A DNA stretch of 64,000 bases, taken from NCBI RefSeq assembly GCF_020829625.1, contig NZ_JAIVFX010000016.1, forward strand, positions 62,001 to 126,000, written 5' to 3'. This DNA is from Nostoc sp. XA010 (GTDB taxonomy: Bacteria > Cyanobacteriota > Cyanobacteriia > Cyanobacteriales > Nostocaceae). The notes beneath the pieces are model-generated. The model was not told where the DNA came from, did not search any database, and worked only from the letters and a program-made list of their open reading frames with translations. A program made the translations under genes and the position numbers. Below are positions 44,615 through 53,826 of the stretch, one piece after another (the stretch's first letter is position 1; each line of letters begins with the position of its first letter).

Positions 44615-45094
44615 GATTTTGCTCTCCAGTCATAAGGGTAAAAGTTATCTATTGCAAGATAGAAGCGCCTAAGTTGGGGCATTTTTGCCACAAGTGCAGG
44701 ATAGAAAAACACAAAGTAGAAAAATTTTGCTGTCGATAAATTTTACGCCTGAGAAGTATTCTGGCGGGAAAAACCGCCTTGATAATTGTACAAGCTTTAT
44801 TACACACAAATCGCTGTCTGCAATGCCCAACTGGTCTTGATTTACTGATAAAGTTGATGTTACAAAAAAGTATTTACCTAAACTGAAGCGGGAAAAATCC
44901 ACTGGACTTCTGCGGATATCTTCTAAATGCTGCCAAAATCGCAGCCAATCAAACTCATAGGGCTAGGATTTATACATTGACAAAGTAGGCAAGTAGTGGT
45001 TTTGGTGGAAACAAGGAAATATCCGAAAATCAGCAACTTCAGTTTGGAGATTAAGTATACACCTACCAAAATGAGATGCACTCATTGCTAAATC
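44615..45094. other. Intergenic region between divergent ccmP and DUF1350 genes
   Basis: 480 bases. I see no credible gene. It should carry both promoters; no known regulator site was recognised. Confidence 0.5.
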
Positions 45095-46090
45095 ATGGTA
45101 TATACAAATTTAAAACTAAGATTTAAACCCGTTTCTCACAGTTGGGTTGCTCTGCATCCACAACCTAAAGGAGTAATTCAATTTATTGCAGGGGCTTTCT
45201 TTGGTACATTTGGCCCCATGATTTTTTATCGCTATCTGCTTCAATGCCTATATGAGCAGGGATATACAATTATTCTTTTGCCGTTTAATTTCACTTTTAA
45301 CCATTATGTAGAAGCTGGTTTTCTCATGAGAGAGCAGTATGAAATTCTGCCAGAGCTTGTGAGGATGGCAAGTGTTGAAGGATATGATTATGAAGCCTAT
45401 CTAGATGATAAAAACTTTTCTTGGATTGGACATAGCCTTGGCTGTAAATATATCTCCTTGTTAGAAGGATTTAGTGCTTTACCTCCAGAGCCTCAAGATA
45501 GAGAAAAGTTTATTCGGAATCTGCTATCTTATACTTCGGATAAGTCACAGATAGAAAGTGTTATTGCAGACATTAACATTCTCTTTGAAGAACTTAAACG
45601 AAAAATTGTAGAAGATCGTAAACTAATTTACAGTTACGTAAATCGGGAAATAAAAATTAACAGTGTCTTCATTAAAGGGCAGACTTCTGTCCTATTAGCA
45701 CCTGCTATTGCTGACACAGGGAGCGCAATTCGTCCTCAGTTTTTAGCGAATATCATCGATAATCTGGGTTGGGGTGTGAAACCAACCGTCGAAGAAACCC
45801 ATAACTTAATCAAGGATAGTGGTTTATTTAATATCATGGGTTTAGTTTGTTTTCAATCTGATAATATTGCTAAAGTAACTTGTGAGTGGTTTACTAATAT
45901 TCTGAAAAAACCACCAAAAGAATTTCTACAATCTGTAAAAGGTGGACATTTAAAACCTTTAGGTATTCAACTAGGCAAGTTTGTAATTAATCTTTTTAAT
46001 CGACCTTTTATTGAATCAGTGCAAGAGCGAAATAGGGGCTTTGAATCTCATGTAATTCAATTAATTGAGGAACTAAAAAAGAAGAAATAA
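45095..46090 (+). CDS. DUF1350 family protein, alpha/beta-hydrolase fold
   Basis: 331 residues of the DUF1350 family of cyanobacteria and plastids. It starts FKPVSHSWVALHPQPKGVIQFIAGAFFGTFGP, ordinary for the family, and contains a nucleophile-elbow motif WIGHSLGCKY (G-x-S-x-G), so it probably has an alpha/beta-hydrolase fold. A second Ser/Asp-His combination cannot be assigned by eye. Function unknown. A good terminator follows at 46142-46186. Confidence 0.85.
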   Translation: MVYTNLKLRFKPVSHSWVALHPQPKGVIQFIAGAFFGTFGPMIFYRYLLQCLYEQGYTIILLPFNFTFNHYVEAGFLMREQYEILPELVRMASVEGYDYEAYLDDKNFSWIGHSLGCKYISLLEGFSALPPEPQDREKFIRNLLSYTSDKSQIESVIADINILFEELKRKIVEDRKLIYSYVNREIKINSVFIKGQTSVLLAPAIADTGSAIRPQFLANIIDNLGWGVKPTVEETHNLIKDSGLFNIMGLVCFQSDNIAKVTCEWFTNILKKPPKEFLQSVKGGHLKPLGIQLGKFVINLFNRPFIESVQERNRGFESHVIQLIEELKKKK

Positions 46091-46141
46091 AAAAAGTAGT
46101 GAAAGTTCCAAAATCATTAAGTTAATAATATAGCGATTCTT

Positions 46142-46186
46142 AAGCAAAAAGACAGATTGTTTTCTCAATTTGCCTTTTTGCTTTTT
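46142..46186 (+). terminator. Intrinsic terminator of the DUF1350 gene
   Basis: AAGCAAAAAG pairs with CTTTTTGCTT, extended inside by CAGATTG/CAATTTG, and the stem is followed by a short T-run. It starts 50 bases after the stop codon. Confidence 0.75.
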
Positions 46187-46293
46187 AAAATGAGCAATTT
46201 ACCCACTCATAATAGTTATTGCTATCTTGTACAAGCCATTAGCCATTGAGCATGAAGTAAATTACTGCTTTTTCTCTATTGCCTAACCCTCTT

Positions 46294-47289
46294 TCATAGC
46301 AATCCTAACTCTTCTGGAAAGCCTAGCATAATGTTTAAGTTTTGGATTGCGGCTCCCGATGCGCCTTTGCCCAAGTTGTCGAGACGAGCAACTAGCAATG
46401 CTTCTTTGGTAGCGTCATTGGCGAATACAAACACCTGAACAATATTGGTGCCGTTGATTGCGTTGGCGTAGCCCGTTGTAGACATCGCATCCAAAAATAT
46501 TCCGTCTCGCAGCAGTGTAGAATCTTGGTATGGAGCAACCTGGACAAATTTTTCACTTTGGTAGTAGTTAGCGATCGCTTGATGAATAACCTCACCTGAT
46601 GGTGGATTATCCAAAGTTCCTAACGGCAAAGGTATCTGAACCAGCATCCCTTGCTCAAAATCTCCTACTGCTGGTACGAATAGCGGCGGCGATGCTAACT
46701 CTGAGTAATGATGCATTTCCTTGACATGCTTATGTCCAAACTGCAAACCGTAGATAGCATAAGGATGGAGCGACTCTCCTCCAGCCTCCTGTTCATGGAA
46801 GGTATGGTATTGTTTGATCAGATTCTTTCCGCCACCAGAGTAACCTGACACTGCATTAACGGTGATGGGAAAATTACTCTTTAAAATTTCCTTGGCAATC
46901 AACGGACGGATACAGGCTAAAAATCCTGTGGGATAACAGCCTGGATTGCTGACAAACTGAGCGCTGGCGATTTTCTCTCGCTGTCCTGGATTTAGTTCAG
47001 GAAAACCATATACCCAGTTATTAGCTGTCCGATAGGCACTACTAGCATCAAGGATCTTAACCGTAGTACTACTTACTAAGCTAACAGCTTCGCGGGCTGC
47101 ATCATCAGGTAGGCAGAGAATCACAACATCAACGGCGTTGATTAATTTAGCTCGCTCAGTTGCATCCTTACGTTTAGATGCCTCAATGCTAACTAACTCG
47201 ATATCATCCCGTTGATTGAGGCGTGAGTAAATATGTAAGCCTGTGGTTCCTGATTCCCCATCAATAAAAATCTTAGGTTTAGTAATCAT
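46294..47289 (-). CDS. argC: N-acetyl-gamma-glutamyl-phosphate reductase, type 2
   Basis: 331 residues. NADP-binding start KIFIDGESGTTGLHIYSRL and the catalytic Cys in VSNPGCYPTGFLACIRPLI mark ArgC, which makes N-acetylglutamate semialdehyde in arginine synthesis. The DGESGTTG start and the shorter length indicate the type-2 (short) subfamily. Cyanobacteria also carry a standard type-1 ArgC, so this is likely a second form; it is not next to other arg genes. The ATG at 47289 fits the family start; a frame extension to 47334 is not supported. Confidence 0.88.
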   Translation of the reverse strand: MITKPKIFIDGESGTTGLHIYSRLNQRDDIELVSIEASKRKDATERAKLINAVDVVILCLPDDAAREAVSLVSSTTVKILDASSAYRTANNWVYGFPELNPGQREKIASAQFVSNPGCYPTGFLACIRPLIAKEILKSNFPITVNAVSGYSGGGKNLIKQYHTFHEQEAGGESLHPYAIYGLQFGHKHVKEMHHYSELASPPLFVPAVGDFEQGMLVQIPLPLGTLDNPPSGEVIHQAIANYYQSEKFVQVAPYQDSTLLRDGIFLDAMSTTGYANAINGTNIVQVFVFANDATKEALLVARLDNLGKGASGAAIQNLNIMLGFPEELGLL

Positions 47290-47522
47290 GCGTCCAGCAT
47301 CCTGATCTGTGAGTAGTATTATGCAGTAAATCAATTCATGCTGGTCAAATTGCTTGTTTTTGCTCAGTCAGGAGTTGATTTAGGGAGGAAGCCAGGGCAA
47401 ACGCATCTAAAGTATAAGAATCCTTTAACAAGGTTAAGGCGTTTAATTCCCCTGTCTAAAAAGGGTAGCACGTTCAGGGTAAGCGCGTTTCAAATAGCAG
47501 CGATCGCTTGATTAAACCAAGT

Positions 47523-47606
47523 CTAAACCTGCCCATAAAGTGTAGGATGATTGGCTTTAAGTGCTAAGACGTAATCTGCGGAAGCATCATATATTATATT
47601 TGAGCC
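47523..47606 (-). pseudogene. Transposase remnant (ISAs1-like)
   Basis: The last 25 residues before a stop (IYDASADYVLALKANHPTLYGQV) match a conserved stretch of ISAs1-type DDE transposases (commonly G-G-D-Y-V-L-A-L-K-x-N-Q). The sequence before it in the frame is unrelated. It is therefore a short leftover of an insertion sequence. Confidence 0.7.
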
Positions 47607-48110
47607 GCAATTGCTGTTTGTGAACGCAAAATACGTGCGTTTACCCTGGCATTCTGCCTTAGTTTTTTTCAAAAATAAAATCTGATTGCTATAGCAGAGG
47701 TAAAAGTTAAATTGAAACTTTTTGTGTTGCTCACGACATCTAAAAAATAATGAGTATGTTATGTTACTGAGCGACATCATTAATGATCTCATTTTCAGCA
47801 ATTAATTTAAGTGTGAATACAGCCATTACGGTATAGCCAGCCAGAGGATTTATAAATCCTTCCTAGCCAAGACTATACTAAAATTTCTGGTGATTTCTCA
47901 CTAAAAGCTAGTTATGAATAACGAATCTATAGTACTTTACTTCACAACGATTTTGTGAAACAAAGTACTATAAAATTCCTTATTTTAAGCCATTCAAGCT
48001 GTTTTCAATTGTATGGAATAGATATTTCTTAAGGAGTGCAAAGTATTGCGCCCCATAGAGGATTGCATCCATACGAGAATCGCTATACCCAGTCTGAGGA
48101 AGATCCATAA

Positions 48111-48210
48111 AAATAAATCTCCAATCTTATTAAAACGAATAACCGACTACGCCCACATTGAAACCACCTTCGGCGGAGCAGTTCTCAAAAAGTAGGTTGG
48201 AGATTTATTT
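48111..48210. repeat. Inverted repeat with 14-bp perfect arms
   Basis: AAATAAATCTCCAA (48111-48124) and TTGGAGATTTATTT (48197-48210) are exact inverse copies bounding a 100-base segment that also contains a small CCACCTTCGG hairpin. It ends about 45 bases before the secreted-repeat gene. It may be a small MITE or a structured leader. Confidence 0.55.
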
Positions 48211-48255
48211 CGGGTTCGTGTCTAAGCAAATTTTTTTAGGAGTTAAGTGAACAAG

Positions 48256-49422
48256 ATGAAACTGTGCAAACAACGTCAAAGAAAAAATAGCGTATTGATT
48301 TTAACTTCTCTGGCTGTGTTGGCTTCTCCATTAGTATTGCCTTTGCCACAAGCCTTTGCACAAACATTAACGACCGTTGTAAATTTCAACGGTACTAATG
48401 GAGCCAACCCAAAAGCAGGTGTGCTTCCAGGGAAGGATGGCAATCTTTATGGAACCACTTCCGCAGGTGGTTCGCAAGATAAAGGAACAGCATTCAAGTT
48501 AACTGGTTCTAATTTTAGTACTGTGACTACACTAGTTAACTTCACTGGAACCAATGGAACTAACCCAATTGCTAGATTATTCCAAGCAAATGATGACAAT
48601 CTATATGGTGCGACCTTTACAGGCGGTACAAATAACCTTGGTACGTTGTTTCAGTTGCAAAAAACAACTTTTACAAACTTGACAACTCTTTTAAATTTCA
48701 ATGGCACTAATGGAGCCAACCCAGCAGGGCGATTGATTTCAGATAGTGATGGCAAATTCTTGTGGGGGATAACTTCTGCTGGTGGGGTCAACAAGAAAGG
48801 AACTGTATTTAAGATTCCTCTGACTGGTGGTGTCCCCACTGTCGTAGTTAACTTCAACGATACTAATGGAGCAACTCCATTAGCAAGGTTGCAATTAGCT
48901 AGTGACAAAAACTATTATGGCACCGCCTCAGCAGGTGGAGCGACTAATAAAGGTGTGGTATTCAAGTTAACTCCCACAGGAGTAATAACTTCATATAGCT
49001 TTAGTGGTGCTAATGGGCAAAGTCCTCAGTCTGGATTAATTGAATCTGATAAATTTATTTATGGCACGACTTCTCTGGGTGGAGCCAATAATAAAGGAGC
49101 TATATTCAAGGTTCCGCTCGGTGGCGGTACACCGGTTTTAGTTGCCAGTTTTAATGGCACCAATGGGGCTAACCCCACAGCTGCACTCACAAAAGGAAAA
49201 GACGGTAACTTCTACGGTACGACTTCTACAGGTGGTGCAAATAATAAAGGAGCCATCTATCGGTTGACTGGAGGAACCATCACTTTGTTATTTAGTTTTA
49301 ATGGCAAGAATGGGGCAACGCCGGAGTCTACCCTAATTCAACTTGCTAATGGTGCATTTTACGGTACCGCCTCTACTGGTGGCACTTCTGAAAAAGGAAC
49401 CGTGTTTAAATTTACACCATAG
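48256..49422 (+). CDS. Secreted tandem-repeat protein (GloVer type)
   Basis: 388 residues. A typical signal peptide (hydrophobic LILTSLAVLASPLVLPL, cleavage after AFA) is followed by about eight repeats of 40-45 residues, each with N-F-N-G-T-N-G-A-N-P, then D-x-N-x-Y-G-T-T-S-x-G-G and K-G-T-x-F-K-L. This is the family called choice-of-anchor tandem repeat GloVer-containing protein, probably a beta-propeller-like extracellular domain. Function unknown. AGGAG precedes the start region, but the spacing is awkward for both the GTG at 48247 and the ATG at 48256. Confidence 0.85.
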   Translation: MKLCKQRQRKNSVLILTSLAVLASPLVLPLPQAFAQTLTTVVNFNGTNGANPKAGVLPGKDGNLYGTTSAGGSQDKGTAFKLTGSNFSTVTTLVNFTGTNGTNPIARLFQANDDNLYGATFTGGTNNLGTLFQLQKTTFTNLTTLLNFNGTNGANPAGRLISDSDGKFLWGITSAGGVNKKGTVFKIPLTGGVPTVVVNFNDTNGATPLARLQLASDKNYYGTASAGGATNKGVVFKLTPTGVITSYSFSGANGQSPQSGLIESDKFIYGTTSLGGANNKGAIFKVPLGGGTPVLVASFNGTNGANPTAALTKGKDGNFYGTTSTGGANNKGAIYRLTGGTITLLFSFNGKNGATPESTLIQLANGAFYGTASTGGTSEKGTVFKFTP

Positions 49423-49481
49423 CTTCAAATACAATCTACCTACCAAATAAATGGTAGAACGTAGATTAGAAAAATGTAGAT

Positions 49482-49530
49482 TTTTCCACTTTCAGATAGT
49501 TACGCTTACTGACTATCTGAAAGTGGAAAA
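49482..49530 (+). terminator. Long perfect hairpin after the tandem-repeat gene
   Basis: A 19-bp perfect stem (49482-49500 with 49512-49530) and an 11-base loop, 60 bases after the stop codon. The 5' arm begins with TTTTCC, so the 3' arm ends in GGAAAA rather than a T-run. It can stop or protect transcripts on either strand. Confidence 0.6.
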
Positions 49531-49607
49531 GACATTCGCAGATAACCAAATAGCTTCATGATGGAGCCAAACAATTAATCAGATTATGTCCGCCTGATTA
49601 GTTATTA

Positions 49608-50011
49608 AACCCGAAGAACCCCACCCCGCCAAAGCTACGCTTCGTTTCCCCTCCCCGCTTGCGGCTACGGTGTATACACAAATCTGTTGATTTGCACCTT
49701 TGTTGTATCGACCTGCACCTTTGTTGTATTGACCTGCACCTTTGTTGCATCGACCTGCACCTTTGTTGTATCGACCTGCACCTTTGTTGCATCGACCTGC
49801 ACCTTTGTTGCATCGACCTGCACCTTTGTTGTATCGATTTACACCTTTGTTGTATCGACCTGCACCTTTGTTGCATCGACCTGCACCTTTGTTGCATCGA
49901 CCTACAAAAATTAACCCACCCTACGTTACACAGCAACTTTAAAAGACTTGTGTGTACACTGTACGCAAGCGGGGAGGGGTTCTTTATTTTTGATTTATGC
50001 AAGAGGTCTGA
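49608..50011. repeat. Element enclosing the minisatellite, with inverted flanks
   Basis: Left flank GAACCCCACCCCGCC, CCCTCCCCGCTTGCG and GTGTATACACA is mirrored on the right by GTGTGTACACTGTACGCAAG, then GGGGAGGGGTTC. The right end continues into the TTGATTTATGCAAGAGGTCT sequence shared with 660-783. The minisatellite thus lies inside a larger palindromic element of about 400 bp. Confidence 0.55.
49684..49905. repeat. 21-bp minisatellite (about 10 units)
   Basis: About ten head-to-tail copies of CGACCTGCACCTTTGTTGTAT with C/T variation at a few sites. As 21 is a multiple of three, several frames on both strands stay open through it, giving spurious repeats such as RSMQQRC. There are no spacers, so it is not a CRISPR array. 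Confidence 0.9.
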
Positions 50012-50055
50012 TGACAATTGCAAGTGTTTCCAGCGTTAATTGTTCAGGTGAACGG

Positions 50056-51570
50056 CTACTCCTCCCAAGCGAGAGTGCGTTTCACCGCCTTTTGCCAAGT
50101 AGCAAAGTTGGACAATGCAGCATCGCTCCCCGGCTCAAACACACGTTCAATTTGCCGTTGTTCCACCAGTGCTTTATAGCTCTGCCAAAATCCTACAGCT
50201 AAACCTGCTGCAAATGCTGCACCTTGAACAGTGGTATCGCGCATTCTCGGACGTTCAACTGGAATACCTAATACATCAGCTTGGAACTGCATCAGAAAAT
50301 TATTCTCGCAAGCTCCACCATCTACCGTTAATCGCCCAACTGGAGTACTACTAGAGGCATTAATCGCCTGTACTACTTCCAGAACTTGATAAGCGATCGC
50401 TTCCAACACGGCGCGAACTAGATGCTCTGGTTGTACACTGGCGGTAATGCCGAAAAAGGCTCCCCTCGCGCTCATATCCCAGTAAGGTGCGCCTAGCCCA
50501 CTAAATGCAGGCACAAAGTAGACTCCGCCATTATCTGTTACCTGATTTGCCATCGCTTCACTTTCAGCAGCAGTTTTAATCAGCTTCAGGCGATCGCGTA
50601 ACCATTGAATACAAGCTCCACTAGTAAACATACTACCTTCTAAGGCATAGCCCACATCTAAAGTTCCCTTCGGATTTGCTTGTGTCCATGCCACTGTAGA
50701 AATAAGTTGATGGTGGGAGCGCACAATTTGCTCACCTGTATGAGCAACTAAAAAGCTACCAGTACCGTAAGTACATTTCATCAAACCGGGGCGATCGCAG
50801 CCATGACCGAATAGAGCAGCTTGTTGATCCCCCAAAATCGCAGTAATGGGAATCTCAGCGCCCAACAAAGTAGCATCAGTGACTCCAAATACTCCTAAAC
50901 TCGGCTGAATTTGGGGCAAAATATGCGCCGGAATCTGAAATAGTTCAAGTAAGTTCTCATCCCACTCAAAAGTTTTGAGATTCATCAACATTGTCCGGCT
51001 GGCGTTGCTGTGGTCAGTAGCATGGACTTTGCCACCTGTGAGGTTCCACAGCACCCAGGTATCAATAGTGCCTGCTAAGACATTGTTCAGGTCAATATCT
51101 GTAAACTTGTCTAATAGCCACCTGAACTTAGTAGCAGAAAAGTAGGCATCGATGATTAATCCGGTGCGATCGTAAATTTCATTAGCGTAGCCTTGCTCTT
51201 GTAATTGGTGGCAAAGAGGAGCAGTACGCCGATCTTGCCAGACGATCGCTCTATGGAGTGGTTTACCAGTAGTTTTGTCCCAAATCAAACAGGTTTCACG
51301 CTGTACAGTTAGCCCCAAGGCTGCGATCTCTGATGGAGCAATCTGGGCATTGCCAATTGCGGTTTGCATCACCCAACACGTATCCTGCCAGATTTGTTGA
51401 GGGTCATGTTCTAACCATCCGGGCTGAGGATAATACTGAGTTAGTTCTTTGTATGCTTGTCCAACAATCTTGCCGTCTGCGTTAAAAACAAAGGCGCGGT
51501 TGCCTGTTGTACCTAAGTCCAGTGCTAAAATGTAGCCCAATGATTGAGTTGTGTTGCCAAGTGTGTGCAT
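50056..51570 (-). CDS. glpK: Glycerol kinase
   Basis: 504 residues of the FGGY family. N-terminal phosphate-binding loop YILALDLGTTGNRAFVF, substrate region LGLTVQRETCLIWDKTTGKP, ATP-binding LGDQQAALFGHGC and TYGTGSFLV, and the C-terminal LTVDGGACENNFLMQFQAD all match glycerol kinase. It phosphorylates glycerol to glycerol 3-phosphate for lipid synthesis or catabolism. The start at 51570 gives the normal N-terminus; an upstream ATG at 51606 would add 12 residues. No glpF or glpD is adjacent. Confidence 0.95.
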   Translation of the reverse strand: MHTLGNTTQSLGYILALDLGTTGNRAFVFNADGKIVGQAYKELTQYYPQPGWLEHDPQQIWQDTCWVMQTAIGNAQIAPSEIAALGLTVQRETCLIWDKTTGKPLHRAIVWQDRRTAPLCHQLQEQGYANEIYDRTGLIIDAYFSATKFRWLLDKFTDIDLNNVLAGTIDTWVLWNLTGGKVHATDHSNASRTMLMNLKTFEWDENLLELFQIPAHILPQIQPSLGVFGVTDATLLGAEIPITAILGDQQAALFGHGCDRPGLMKCTYGTGSFLVAHTGEQIVRSHHQLISTVAWTQANPKGTLDVGYALEGSMFTSGACIQWLRDRLKLIKTAAESEAMANQVTDNGGVYFVPAFSGLGAPYWDMSARGAFFGITASVQPEHLVRAVLEAIAYQVLEVVQAINASSSTPVGRLTVDGGACENNFLMQFQADVLGIPVERPRMRDTTVQGAAFAAGLAVGFWQSYKALVEQRQIERVFEPGSDAALSNFATWQKAVKRTLAWEE

Positions 51571-51606
51571 AACTGCTTTGACATGCTGCGTAGGCGATTT
51601 TAGCAA

Positions 51607-51936
51607 TACACGTCAAATTAGATATACATTATTTTGGGTATCTTTTGAATTCTTTGTTGGGATAGCATTGGGCTTACATCCCAGATCCTTTACAACGTTG
51701 CAAGACGCTGTGCATTTTAATTATGTGTAAGTAGAGCGGCACAAAAAATCATTATATAAATCCTGCGATCGAGGGAATATTACACACAACTTCATACTAG
51801 TTTTAGTATTAAATTTTTGTGACATCGTACAAAGTGTCACTTTATTCAAGCCTGATTACGATATTAAAGTTTTATACTTCGCATATCAAAAGTAATAGTA
51901 AAAGTTAAAAGCCTCAAAATATAACAAAACTTTCGC
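51607..51936. other. Interval between divergent glpK and CPBP protease genes
   Basis: 330 AT-rich bases with no coding frame; presumably both promoters. No operator recognised. Confidence 0.5.
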
Positions 51937-52626
51937 ATGTTCAAACTTAACCCAAATAAAAATGCACTACTAGCTCTGTTATTGCTTGTGCCAGTTCCGA
52001 GCATTGGTGTTGCAACTCAACTATATATGCTCCCCGGCTTGAAAGGAAATTTAGTAGCTTTATTATCTAAAATTTGGATGTTCGTACTACCTATTATTTG
52101 GTTGTTATTTGTCGATAAAGATAATTTAAAAGTTCAATATCCTAAAAGACGCGATTTGTTAGCTGGAGTCGGATTAGGGCTACTGATGCTATGTATCATG
52201 TTGATTGTTTATTGGCTGCTGGGGGCAAAGTGGATAGATGTTAAATATGTTCGTGATAGAGCAACGCAAGTTGGATTGGACAGTTTTGTGGTTTACTTAG
52301 TAGGTTCAGCGTACTGGATATTTGTCAATTCTTTACTTGAGGAATTTGTCTGGCGTTGGTTTGTCTATCGCAAATGTGAAATGTTGGTATCGAGTCCTTT
52401 AGCTGTAGTACTGTCTGCACTGTTTTTTACGATTCATCACATTGTTGGTTTAGCAGCTTACTTCGACTGGCGTGCGACAACATTATGCTCATTGGGCGTG
52501 TTCCTAGCAGGGGCGATTTGGTCATGGTGCTACTTAACTTATTGCTCAATCTGGCCTGGATATATCAGCCATATTTTTGCAGATATAGCAATTTTCCTAA
52601 TTGGCTGGCAACTTATTTTTGCTTAA
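51937..52626 (+). CDS. CPBP-family intramembrane metalloprotease
   Basis: 229 residues with about seven hydrophobic helices. The CPBP (CAAX protease / bacteriocin-processing) motifs are present: the Glu pair in SLLEEFVWRWFVYRK, the FTIHH motif, and the third metal ligand in YISHIFADIAIF. Such enzymes cleave within the membrane; in bacteria they process peptides or sit in immunity and stress roles. The substrate is unknown. It converges with the PAS-Crp gene 30 bases away. Confidence 0.87.
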   Translation: MFKLNPNKNALLALLLLVPVPSIGVATQLYMLPGLKGNLVALLSKIWMFVLPIIWLLFVDKDNLKVQYPKRRDLLAGVGLGLLMLCIMLIVYWLLGAKWIDVKYVRDRATQVGLDSFVVYLVGSAYWIFVNSLLEEFVWRWFVYRKCEMLVSSPLAVVLSALFFTIHHIVGLAAYFDWRATTLCSLGVFLAGAIWSWCYLTYCSIWPGYISHIFADIAIFLIGWQLIFA

Positions 52627-52656
52627 CAAAGATGTCATTAATCTACAGCAAAGTAA

Positions 52657-53826
52657 TTAATCAAAATCTTTCAATATCATGTGTTTTTTTAAGTCAAAAC
52701 TGATTACACCTTCTTCTTGTAATTTGCCGATCAATCGTGTAATTGTTACCCTGGTAGTACAGCAGGCGCTAGCAATATCTTCGTGAGTAAAGCGAACACT
52801 TAGGCGAGTTCCCTCCGGCACAGTTTCACCAACTTCCCGTTTCAAAAGTTGTAATAGATGGTGCAAGCGCTCTTGTACCCGTCGTCTTCCAGAAATGACT
52901 AAAAAAGATTCTGTTTGGCGTAAGCGCTGATTAATTTTTGGTAAAAGGATATGGCTCAGGTTGGGGGAAGCTGCTATCTCTGCTGCATAAATTGACACCA
53001 ACTCAACATCAGAGAGGGCTGTTGCTTGGTAAATGTTTAAAGATGTTAAACTAGAACCAAAAACCATTTCTGCTGTTGCCAATCCTGTTAAAACTTCTTC
53101 ACCCGTTTCACAATAAGTACTAAGTTTGACCAAACCCTGACAAACATACAAAATTACTAATGGGTTAAGGGGAATAGTTTCTCCTTTAGAATATTTCTGC
53201 ACAGGACGATCATACAAGAGGTTGCTATCGTCTTTGACTACTGCTGATTCTACCCCTTTCCGTTCAGAAATATTACGTAACACCCAGCGCAAAGAGGTTG
53301 CCTTACCCTGCGGATTCCGGGCAACTGCCACTGTCAAAGCTGCATCAAATAACTCACCATGATGTTGTTGCAAGCGTATCAATAGCTCTTTAACTCTGTC
53401 TGATTGAGACAGTTCAATAAGTTCGGTACGAAGGCGCTGACGTTCTTCTAGAGGGACGAAGTTAATCATTGGTTTACCCACCAAAAATTGCTTTGAAACA
53501 TTGAGCAATTTAACTGCGGTGAAGTTAGCTTCTTGGATGATTCCTTCTTTATTAGTCACTAAATAGGCGTCAGGCGCAAACTCGAATAATTCTTGATAGT
53601 GTTGGCGTTCTGATTCTAAGCAATTCCGTGTTTGTATTAGTTCCTCATTTTGTTGATGGAGTTCCTCTGCTGCTAACTGCACTATCTTTGAAGTGTTATA
53701 GAGTTCTTTAAACGCTTGCGGCAGCAGTTCAGGTGAAATCCAAGGTAATACACTAGCAGTTTGGTATAAATCTGCTAAACGATTGTGCAATGTTTCTGAG
53801 CGTTGGATAAATTTTTCTATGTTCAC
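52657..53826 (-). CDS. PAS domain fused to Crp/FNR-type regulator
   Basis: 389 residues. A helical N-terminus (about 1-85, coiled coil ELHQQNEELIQTRNCLESE), a PAS domain (LFEFAPDAYLVTNKEGIIQEAN to VLRNISERK), then a Crp-type cyclic-nucleotide-binding-like beta region (about 205-290) and a C-terminal winged helix of the Crp family (RFTHEDIASACCTTRVTITRLIGKLQEEGVI). The PAS part resembles those of sensor kinases, here wired directly to a DNA-binding domain. The effector is unknown. No kinase domain is present. Confidence 0.85.
   Translation of the reverse strand: MNIEKFIQRSETLHNRLADLYQTASVLPWISPELLPQAFKELYNTSKIVQLAAEELHQQNEELIQTRNCLESERQHYQELFEFAPDAYLVTNKEGIIQEANFTAVKLLNVSKQFLVGKPMINFVPLEERQRLRTELIELSQSDRVKELLIRLQQHHGELFDAALTVAVARNPQGKATSLRWVLRNISERKGVESAVVKDDSNLLYDRPVQKYSKGETIPLNPLVILYVCQGLVKLSTYCETGEEVLTGLATAEMVFGSSLTSLNIYQATALSDVELVSIYAAEIAASPNLSHILLPKINQRLRQTESFLVISGRRRVQERLHHLLQLLKREVGETVPEGTRLSVRFTHEDIASACCTTRVTITRLIGKLQEEGVISFDLKKHMILKDFD

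Larger units (their letters stand above)
47290..48255. other. Gene-poor interval with transposon relics
   Basis: About 960 bases between argC and the tandem-repeat protein gene. It contains the transposase remnant (47523-47606) and the inverted repeat at 48111-48210. No intact gene was found. Confidence 0.5.

Noticed and set aside
47523..47801. Complete transposase gene
   Set aside because: Only the last 25 residues resemble a transposase; the rest of the frame is unrelated, so it is a remnant.
49684..49905. Regular repeats that might be a CRISPR array
   Set aside because: Units are directly adjacent 21-mers without spacers, and no cas gene is in the window. It is a minisatellite.
49598..50039. 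Repeat-rich proteins (CIDLHLC or RSMQQRC units) on either strand
   Set aside because: They arise because the 21-bp unit is a multiple of three and free of stops in several frames. No ribosome site or conserved ends support translation.
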